Positions 23,054 through 28,374 of a stretch of DNA of 28,374 nt are shown in pieces. How positions within the stretch are numbered: the stretch's first letter is position 1; each line of letters starts with the position of its first letter. Below the pieces are notes generated by a model. It was not told where the DNA came from and ran no database searches. It saw nothing but the letters and a program-made list of their open reading frames with translations. The translations under genes and the position numbers were made by a program. The DNA is from Chloroflexota bacterium (lineage in GTDB: Bacteria > Chloroflexota > Anaerolineae > Promineifilales > Promineifilaceae), in NCBI GenBank assembly GCA_020353135.1, contig CP070688.1, positions 3,391,970 through 3,420,343 of the forward strand, given 5' to 3'.

Positions 23054-24553
23054 CTAGCTGCCGTACAGATCGCCGAACTTGTCGTTGACGTAGCGGACGA
23101 AGGCGTGATGATCTAGTTTGCGGCCGGTGGCCTGGATGACCAACTCGGCCGGAGATAGGGCACGACCGTGCCGGTGGATATTGTCGCGTAGCCAGTCCAT
23201 CAGTCCGGCGATCTGACCCTCGGCCAATTGAGCTTCGAGCGCTGGATTCTGTTTCAAGGCCGCTTCGTAGAATTGGGCGGCGTAGAGGTTGCCTAGAGCG
23301 TAGGTGGGGAAGTAGCCAAAACCAACCAGGGTCCAGTGGATATCTTGCAGGCAGCCCAGCCTGTCGCTTGGCGGGGTCACGCCCAGGTACGTAAGCATCT
23401 TGTCGTTCCAGGCGGCAGGCAGATCCTCGGGCGAAAGATCGCCGCTCAGAAGGGCCTGTTCGAGCTCAAATCGCAGGATGATGTGGATGTTGTAGGTCAG
23501 TTCGTCCGCCTCAATCCGGATGAAGCTGGGCTGGACCTTGTTTATGGCCTGGTAGAACGTTTCCGGCGTCACCGAGGCCAATTGTCTTGGGAAAGTATTC
23601 TTCAAGGCGGGTAGATGAACTCGCCAAAAGCCCAGGCTGCGGCCGACCATGTTTTCCAGCAAGCGTGACTGAGATTCGTCCAGGCCGGCCGAAGTTTCTT
23701 TGGCCAACGGGGTGCGGGCCAGGTCGGAGCTGACGTTTTGGACGTAGATGGCATGTCCGGCTTCGTGTAGTGTGGCGAAGATTGAAGGGCTCAAGTGATC
23801 GGGGAGGTAGCGGGTCGTGATACGCACGTCGTTGAGCGACAGGCTGGTTGAAAACGGATGGACAGCGGTGGCCAAGTGACCGCGGGAGAAATCATAGCCA
23901 ACGGCGGCGGCGATGTGTCGAGCGAATTTCTGCTGCAGGCCGACTTCGTAGCCCTGATAAAGGAAGCTGTCGTCTACGTCCTGGCTGAGACGACTTACTG
24001 ACCTGTAGAGGGGCAGAAGCTCGTCCTTGGCCGCGTCAAAGATGGCCCCTATATCGGCCGCCGAGGCGCCGGGTTCATAGCGATCTAGCAGGGCATCGTA
24101 GGGATCGGTCTTGAAGCCCAGCAGCTTTGCCTTTTCCTGGGTTAGGTCAATGATCTGGGCCAGCCAGGGCCAGAAGCGATCATAATCGTCGGCTTCGCGG
24201 GCCTGTTTCCAGATGGCGGTTGCCTGGCTATTGAGGGCGGCCAGGCGCCTAACGAATTCCGGCGGCAAACGGCGGGCTTTGGCGTAGTCGCGGCGCAAAT
24301 AGCGAATGAGGCTGGCCTCAGGGCTTTCATAGGCCGCCCCGTTCAATTCTCCGGCCGCCGCTTCGATCAATTCTCCCATCTCGTCGGCCGTGTAGAGCGC
24401 GTGGCATACTTTCTGAAGAGTGGCGATCTGGTTGGTCCGGTCGGCGCCGCCCATCTTGGGCATGCTCACTTCGCGATCCCAGGTCAAGACGCGAGCGGCT
24501 TTGCGCAGGTCGTAGATTTCGTGGACCCGCGCCAATAGTGCATCGTATTTCAT
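23054..24553 (-). CDS. M32 family metallocarboxypeptidase (Taq carboxypeptidase-like)
   Basis: This 499-residue cytosolic zinc/cobalt carboxypeptidase removes C-terminal residues from peptides. Family motifs are visible in order: HPF (232-234), DVRIT (242-246, pattern DxRxT), the metal site HEAGH (263-267), DESQ (292-295), and IEADE (347-351). The fourth motif is normally HESQ or HEGQ. Here the His is Asp, while E293, expected to be the third metal ligand, is kept. The full length and intact metal site suggest an active enzyme. It begins 158 bases downstream of the RING-like gene on the same strand. I see no promoter I trust in that gap, so read-through from the ubiquitin-like operon is possible but unproven. 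Confidence 0.94.
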   Translation of the reverse strand: MKYDALLARVHEIYDLRKAARVLTWDREVSMPKMGGADRTNQIATLQKVCHALYTADEMGELIEAAAGELNGAAYESPEASLIRYLRRDYAKARRLPPEFVRRLAALNSQATAIWKQAREADDYDRFWPWLAQIIDLTQEKAKLLGFKTDPYDALLDRYEPGASAADIGAIFDAAKDELLPLYRSVSRLSQDVDDSFLYQGYEVGLQQKFARHIAAAVGYDFSRGHLATAVHPFSTSLSLNDVRITTRYLPDHLSPSIFATLHEAGHAIYVQNVSSDLARTPLAKETSAGLDESQSRLLENMVGRSLGFWRVHLPALKNTFPRQLASVTPETFYQAINKVQPSFIRIEADELTYNIHIILRFELEQALLSGDLSPEDLPAAWNDKMLTYLGVTPPSDRLGCLQDIHWTLVGFGYFPTYALGNLYAAQFYEAALKQNPALEAQLAEGQIAGLMDWLRDNIHRHGRALSPAELVIQATGRKLDHHAFVRYVNDKFGDLYGS

Positions 24554-24711
24554 GATCGGTCTATTATTCCTAATGAAAATGAATTGGTCGACGACAGAAT
24601 CGGCGAATCGTCAGCTTACAATAGCAGGGGAGTTTACAGGAAATGTCAGCTAGGGCAAGAGTTTGGTGGGGGAACAACAACTCGCTGGTGGCGCCGCGGA
24701 GATAGCAGTGG

Positions 24712-25212
24712 TCAGGATAGGCCAACCCCGGCCAGCGCCGAGGTGATGACCAGACGCAAGTCGGCGCCTTGGTTCACGAAGAAGGGCACGACTCCGGCGA
24801 CGGGATCGCGATATTGCCAACCAAGTACTTCGATCATGATGTAATCGGCGATAGCCCACAGACCGAAACAGCCAACAGCAAAGAGGATGATAGCCACGGC
24901 GATGGCGACCACCAGGCAGCTCTGGGCGCAATGGAAACCGCGGGCCGGCAAGGTCTGAACCTTGGATTCGCCGCTCTCGGTCGAGGACGTGCGGACGCGA
25001 GGTGGTTCCAGCCCGACGACCTGGCCGTGACCGCGACAGCCATATGCCGTGCAGCGGTTGCCGTTTGCCTGCCAACAGTGGGCGTGATGGCGGGTAGCGT
25101 CCTCTGGGCATATGGCCAGCTCGTCCCCGGGGCCGAACGGCTGTTTGCAGAGCGCGCAGGCCTCTCCCAGAAACGGAGATCTTTTGTCGACAGTTACTGG
25201 CCTTAACGCCAT
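24712..25212 (-). CDS. RING-like zinc-binding protein with membrane segments
   Basis: This 166-residue protein has an N-terminal treble-clef/RING-like domain: C19-x2-C22, C35-x2-D38, H43-x2-C46-W, then C54-x4-C59. This is the same ligand order as the neighbouring RING-like protein, except that one cysteine is Asp38. After a Ser/Thr-rich linker come a hydrophobic helix (about 99-127) and a second weaker one near the C-terminus (about 150-165), so it should be membrane-bound with the zinc domain probably in the cytosol. By context it is a candidate E3 ligase for the upstream E2. Its ATG lies inside the end of the RING-like gene before it (10-base overlap, 25203-25212), showing coupled translation. 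It is the last clear gene of the operon. Confidence 0.75.
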   Translation of the reverse strand: MALRPVTVDKRSPFLGEACALCKQPFGPGDELAICPEDATRHHAHCWQANGNRCTAYGCRGHGQVVGLEPPRVRTSSTESGESKVQTLPARGFHCAQSCLVVAIAVAIILFAVGCFGLWAIADYIMIEVLGWQYRDPVAGVVPFFVNQGADLRLVITSALAGVGLS

Positions 25213-25628
25213 CCAATTGCTCTCTTAATACGATCAAACAGGCTACCCCAGAACTCGCGCCGGGCCTCTTCGCGCTGCCGTCTCTTCTCTTCGGCTTTCA
25301 ATTGCTTGGAGCGGCCGTTGGGTGATGGCGCTCGCCTGGGTGCGTGCTTTGGAAGATCTGAGTAGCTTATTCTGAGCAGCGGACCCATTTCCGTGCCGTA
25401 GGTGTAGCATTCCTTGTGTTCACATCCCAGCGTGGCGCATGTGCCCCCGTTTTGCTCCCAGCACGTTCGGTGATACAGAGTGTGGCAGTTGGAGCAAACA
25501 ACAGGAACCAGCGCCGCGCTGTCGACGTTCTTCTCGACGGAGCCGGCGCAGATAGGACAACTCAGACTGAGACGATTCGCCTCGGCGATGTCTTCAGCGG
25601 AGATTCTGATAGGTTCGCTTTCACTCAT
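25203..25628 (-). CDS. RING-like (prokaryotic RING type) zinc protein, candidate E3
   Basis: This is a 141-residue protein with a binuclear treble-clef ligand set: C24-x2-C27, C45-x2-C48, H53-x2-C56-W57 and C64-x4-C69, with a further HKEC at 71-74. The C4-H-C3 order and the HxxCW signature resemble the prokaryotic RING fingers that Burroughs, Iyer and Aravind reported near E1, E2 and JAB genes. The C-terminal third is highly charged (110-125) and ends in an amphipathic helix, FWGSLFDRIKRAIGW, that could lie on a membrane. In a ubiquitin-type pathway it would bring the charged E2 to a substrate. The start at 25628 follows GAAGAG. A 63-base gap with a long hairpin separates it from the JAMM gene upstream. 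Confidence 0.8.
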   Translation of the reverse strand: MSESEPIRISAEDIAEANRLSLSCPICAGSVEKNVDSAALVPVVCSNCHTLYHRTCWEQNGGTCATLGCEHKECYTYGTEMGPLLRISYSDLPKHAPRRAPSPNGRSKQLKAEEKRRQREEARREFWGSLFDRIKRAIGWR

Positions 25629-25641
25629 TGGTCAACTCTTC

Positions 25642-25692
25642 AAATAGTATATTGGGTCTCCGGATAGATCGGGTAACAACCCAATACTATTT
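25642..25692 (-). promoter_or_regulatory. Long imperfect hairpin between the JAMM and RING-like genes
   Basis: AAATAGTATATTGGG (25642-25656) and CCCAATACTATTT (25680-25692) pair over 13 positions with a 2-base bulge, around a loop of 23 bases. It starts at the JAMM stop codon and ends 14 bases before the RING-like start. No T tract follows, so it is not a simple terminator. It may be an RNA-processing or stability element that sets the ratio of upstream to downstream products, or a DNA operator. Confidence 0.5.
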
Positions 25693-26939
25693 TACCACGA
25701 CTCGGACGCCCATATAGGCCAGGGAAAATCATAGGGCTCGACCTGGTTCTTTAATCGGTTCCACGAAAAGAAGCCACTACGCCGGACCAGCGGATCGAGG
25801 ACCAGGGCCACATGCCAGAGTTGAGTGAAGAAGTTGTGGTGGATGAACTGGTCCATCCCGGAAAGGAATATGCCGAAACCGGGATGGGTGTGGTACCAGC
25901 CAACGATCACGGCCGTGTCGTCGGGATAGAGTTCAGCCAGGCGGTCATTCATGTAACGCCAACTCTCAGGTGTATAGGTGACGCTGGCCCCGTGCATTCG
26001 AGTGTACTTGGCGATGATCATATCGCTGATATGGACCACGTAGCGGCCGTCGGGCTGTTTCTCGGGCGGCGGGCCGATCAAGACGCCGGCTACCTCGCGA
26101 TCTGGGCTGCTGATGGCGTGGGCCTGGGCGTCACGAAAAGCGGACTCGTTTATCAGAATGTCGACGGCCGAAGGCGTGCCATGCCCCAGCGGCCGGCGCC
26201 GGCCCAGGATGCGCCGGTGTGGCCGTACAACGGGCGGCTCGGCTTCAAGCAGGTCGACCTCGGCCGGGGCTTCGCGCTCCTCATGAACTGGCTCCGATTC
26301 GGCAACCGTCACCAGGGGTTCAGCATCTACGTCCGCAACTTTCGCCTGGCCTTCAACTTCGTCTTCTGCTTCTGGCGATTCTGGCCCGTCCGAGACCACA
26401 TCCCCGGCCGCTGGCTGCAGTACTTCTTCATCGGCAAGCGTAGCCACTTCGCCAGAATCCTCGCCAAGTTCCTCAACGTAAACCTCTTCGTCGAGAGGTG
26501 TCTGATCGTGTTCGGACCTGGTCGCATGCGCGTCATCTGGACTTGAGTCAGCAGACGGATCTTCTGATAGCGCAGCGACCCCCGCTTCGAGCTCTTCCTG
26601 AGTCTCCGGGAAAATCACGGCGTGATCGAGCAGCAAGTCACCGCCAGCAGGGGATGAACCATCGGCCGTGCCATAATCGACCTCGATACGGAGCCGATCG
26701 TCGACCACAAGATCGACGAGGGTAGAATCGCGGAATTCGGCCCAGGCTTCCGCTTCCAGATCGTCGGCAAATTGCTGAAGTTGTGCCAGGGTGCAGTCCT
26801 GCAAGGGCACCGCGACCCCGTCGCTCAAAGCTAGTTCGTCGGTCGGACCGAGCTCCAACCGCAACGAGGCCTGGCCGGTTTCGCCGGGCAACGAAATAGT
26901 GATGATGACCATGTAGGTCGGCGAGTCGTTATTTGTCAT
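25692..26939 (-). CDS. JAMM/MPN+ metalloprotease with extra N-terminal domain (candidate deconjugase)
   Basis: This is a 415-residue protein in three parts. Residues 1-110 form a small domain rich in predicted strands (YMVIITISLP, ASLRLELG), with one helix (TLAQLQQFADDLEAEAW) and a closing LVDLVVDDRLRIEV; I do not recognise it with certainty. Residues about 112-235 are a strongly acidic, probably disordered linker. Residues about 257-400 are an MPN domain with a full JAMM zinc site: E282, H350-x-H352-P, S360 and D363. Such enzymes cut isopeptide bonds or process precursors of ubiquitin-like proteins, as Rpn11, AMSH and bacterial/archaeal JAB proteins do. It follows the other JAMM gene by 16 bases. 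There is no signal peptide, so it is likely cytosolic. Confidence 0.88.
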   Translation of the reverse strand: MTNNDSPTYMVIITISLPGETGQASLRLELGPTDELALSDGVAVPLQDCTLAQLQQFADDLEAEAWAEFRDSTLVDLVVDDRLRIEVDYGTADGSSPAGGDLLLDHAVIFPETQEELEAGVAALSEDPSADSSPDDAHATRSEHDQTPLDEEVYVEELGEDSGEVATLADEEVLQPAAGDVVSDGPESPEAEDEVEGQAKVADVDAEPLVTVAESEPVHEEREAPAEVDLLEAEPPVVRPHRRILGRRRPLGHGTPSAVDILINESAFRDAQAHAISSPDREVAGVLIGPPPEKQPDGRYVVHISDMIIAKYTRMHGASVTYTPESWRYMNDRLAELYPDDTAVIVGWYHTHPGFGIFLSGMDQFIHHNFFTQLWHVALVLDPLVRRSGFFSWNRLKNQVEPYDFPWPIWASESW

Positions 26940-26955
26940 ACAAATACGTCCACGG

Positions 26956-27891
26956 TCACGGCGAGCCGGCCAGAAGACGATCGATCAGGAGCAGCAAGGT
27001 CAGCAGCAAACTGAGCCCGCCGATCACGACGCCCCACCAAGGGCTAATCGGGGGCAGCATAGGGCTGGCGTTGGGCGGCGCGTGAACCTGGTTTGCACGC
27101 GGCATCGTTTCTGAGCGATAGGCGCCTTCGCGCCAGACGGACGAACGAAGGAATTGCCAACTGACAACGCTGCCGATTCGCTCATCCAGCAATTCGTAAT
27201 AGCCGTCGATTTCAGATAGCTTGGCATCAGCGTTATCGTCATTTGACCCTACCCAACCGACCAGGCAGCCTTCGCCTCTGATGGGGTCGTAAACCAAACC
27301 GACCTGCCAAGGCATGACGAACGCCGCTTGATGGACAACCACGTCGTCGGCCGAGTAGAAGACACCCAGGTTCGGATGGGTGTGATACCAGCCCACGATG
27401 TCAAGTTCCGGGTAGCGCCGGACGCGGTCGTCGTGCAATTGGGCCCACGAATCGGCGGTGAACGTGAAATGGACTGGTCCGTGATCGGCCGTTTGGACGG
27501 GAAGGGTGGCTCTAACCTTCACGTTGTAGCCATCTTCGTCGCTTCCAACTTCGCCCAATAGGACGCCGCCAAGTTCACGGGTCAAGTCTCGGGTCGCGTG
27601 GCCTTCGATCTGTCTCAGGCTCAGCTGACTCATGGCCACACGCACCTGGCCTTTGCCCGGTCTGTCGCCATGAAGAACTATCGACCTGGGTTCAGCAACC
27701 GCCGGCTCAGAACCGGCTGGCTTAGCTGCCGGCTCAGCCACATGCGTCTCAGAAGTCGGCGTCTCAGAAGCCGGCGGCTGAGCACCCGGCAATCGTTTGT
27801 CTTGGGCGCTATGCCCTCCCGTAGCCTCGGCCGGCGGCCGGCTGATGTCATCGGAGTCGGGTTTATCCGAGTAAGTTGATGTTGAGGTCAT
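26956..27891 (-). CDS. JAMM/MPN+ metalloprotease, tail-anchored (candidate deconjugase)
   Basis: This 311-residue protein begins with a disordered, repetitive region (about 1-70; repeated SET, SEP and AEP units). An MPN domain follows (about 80-215) with a complete JAMM site: E106, H170-x-H172-P, S180 and D183. A linker and one strongly hydrophobic helix (about 284-306) come at the extreme C-terminus, giving a tail-anchored topology with the protease in the cytosol. It shares GWYHTHP with the next gene but is otherwise distinct, so the two are diverged paralogues. The start at 27891, with AGGAG five bases away, lies inside the E2 gene (29-base overlap), which ties production of the protease to that of the E2. 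Confidence 0.88.
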   Translation of the reverse strand: MTSTSTYSDKPDSDDISRPPAEATGGHSAQDKRLPGAQPPASETPTSETHVAEPAAKPAGSEPAVAEPRSIVLHGDRPGKGQVRVAMSQLSLRQIEGHATRDLTRELGGVLLGEVGSDEDGYNVKVRATLPVQTADHGPVHFTFTADSWAQLHDDRVRRYPELDIVGWYHTHPNLGVFYSADDVVVHQAAFVMPWQVGLVYDPIRGEGCLVGWVGSNDDNADAKLSEIDGYYELLDERIGSVVSWQFLRSSVWREGAYRSETMPRANQVHAPPNASPMLPPISPWWGVVIGGLSLLLTLLLLIDRLLAGSP

Positions 27892-28374
27892 CAGACTCCT
27901 CGTCCATCATAATGACGATCTCGTCCTCGAGGGACCTGCCCTTGAGCGGCCGACGATCAATGGGAAATATGCGCTTGTTGCGCAACGCCCAGGCGGCCGC
28001 CCTAGAGTTCATCGGGTCCTTCGGTCCAAGATTCTTGTATTGAACCATCTCGCCCAAGGTTAGCAGAAGCTCATCCAGCGTCTTTGCCGGCCACCAGGCG
28101 CCAATACAGACGGCGCCGGTGCTGTGGATATTGGGATGGAAGATCGGCGTCATCCACTTTAGCTGCGGTTGCTTCAGCGGGTATTCGGCATGAAGATAGA
28201 TGCTGACTTCGTGGACTTCACGAATTAGCGGCCGGCCGCCGGGCTGCAGCTTCTCCACACCGCGGCAAGTGAACCGGATCAAGTACTTCTCGGGCGGATC
28301 CCCGTCGGTATTCAAAATGTGAATTAGCTCGCTGCGATTCACCAGGTCGCGAATGCGCTGGTAATCGTTGCGAA
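27863..28374 (-). CDS. E2 ubiquitin-conjugating-enzyme-like protein (5' end outside window)
   Basis: The frame is open to the right edge. The first possible start inside the window is a GTG at 28340-28342, but upstream codons read RNDYQRIRDLV, which looks like the first E2 helix, so the true start lies beyond 28374. The core matches the UBC fold. HPN (about 28132-28138) is followed eight residues after the Asn by the catalytic Cys (codon 28106-28108), the spacing found in eukaryotic UbcH5-type enzymes. WWPAKTLDELLLTL then follows, and DPMNSRAAAW matches the family's DPLNPEAA segment. The acidic C-terminal tail ends NINLLG. It would carry a ubiquitin-like modifier as a thioester and pass it on with a RING partner. 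It is the most upstream gene of the visible operon. Confidence 0.9.
   Translation of the reverse strand, partial: RNDYQRIRDLVNRSELIHILNTDGDPPEKYLIRFTCRGVEKLQPGGRPLIREVHEVSIYLHAEYPLKQPQLKWMTPIFHPNIHSTGAVCIGAWWPAKTLDELLLTLGEMVQYKNLGPKDPMNSRAAAWALRNKRIFPIDRRPLKGRSLEDEIVIMMDEESDDLNINLLG

Noticed and set aside
25812..26546. Long plus-strand reading frame (244 codons) opposite the soluble JAMM gene
   Set aside because: It is antisense to a gene with a complete JAMM site, has no recognisable domain, and is rich in residues expected from reading GC-rich code backwards.
24712..28374. CBASS or Bil-type antiphage operon
   Set aside because: There is no CD-NTase, effector or defence-island neighbour in view, and two RING-like proteins and two separate JAMM genes do not match the four-gene Bil layout. 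It cannot be excluded until the right flank is seen.
1..28374. Mobile elements, CRISPR arrays, tRNA or rRNA genes
   Set aside because: I saw no transposase, integrase, regular spaced repeats or cloverleaf/rRNA-like sequence; the only tandem repeats are the 14-bp units at 13319-13388, too short and without spacers.

Overview
The window looks like a piece of a free-living bacterial chromosome, most plausibly Chloroflexota of the Anaerolineae/Caldilineae kind. This is inferred from overall gene content and protein style (moderately GC-rich DNA, an SGPP-less metabolic set, CNNM pairs, an EF-G2-type GTPase, and a bacterial RING/E2/JAMM locus). No rRNA or other phylogenetic marker is present to prove it. 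I see no tRNA, rRNA, CRISPR array, transposase, integrase or phage gene. Coding density is high, with sigma70-type promoters of good quality in several gaps.

Layout. 1-96 is the 3' end of a plus-strand membrane-protein gene, followed by a regulatory-looking gap with an inverted repeat, a possible short promoter and a clear intrinsic terminator. From 340 to 10759 everything is on the minus strand: a Clp-type double AAA+ ATPase with a decayed first ATPase module; a SAM methyltransferase; a long-chain acyl-CoA ligase with its own promoter; then a tight block read in the order polyprenyl diphosphate synthase, hybrid sensor kinase, two CoA-transferase-fold subunits (IpdAB/GctAB type) and a metallophosphoesterase. 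A divergent promoter region at about 10.8 kb separates these from plus-strand genes: xpt and guaA (xanthine to XMP to GMP), two sister polytopic membrane proteins behind an array of 14-bp tandem repeats, and a HyuA-type hydantoinase/oxoprolinase subunit. An EF-G-like translational GTPase (minus) converges on HyuA. It is divergent from a pair of CNNM/CorC transporters (plus), which have an unusually long untranslated leader. An M32 carboxypeptidase (minus) converges on these.

The most interesting region is the right end (24712-28374, minus strand). It is a compact operon that, in transcription order, encodes an E2 ubiquitin-conjugating-like enzyme (5' end cut by the window), a JAMM/MPN+ peptidase with a C-terminal membrane anchor, a second JAMM peptidase with an extra N-terminal domain and acidic linker, a RING-like zinc protein with a basic amphipathic tail, and a RING-like zinc protein with membrane segments. 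The E2 keeps the HPN motif and the catalytic cysteine at the spacing of eukaryotic E2s, and both JAMM proteins keep all metal and catalytic residues. This is a eukaryote-like ubiquitin-type conjugation/deconjugation system in a bacterium, apparently working at the membrane. The modifier (Ubl) and the E1 are not in the window and should lie just beyond the right edge if the system is complete.

The remaining genes are mainly housekeeping: purine salvage, isoprenoid and acyl-CoA metabolism, divalent metal transport, proteolysis and protein remodelling. Several carry departures from family norms, listed as findings.
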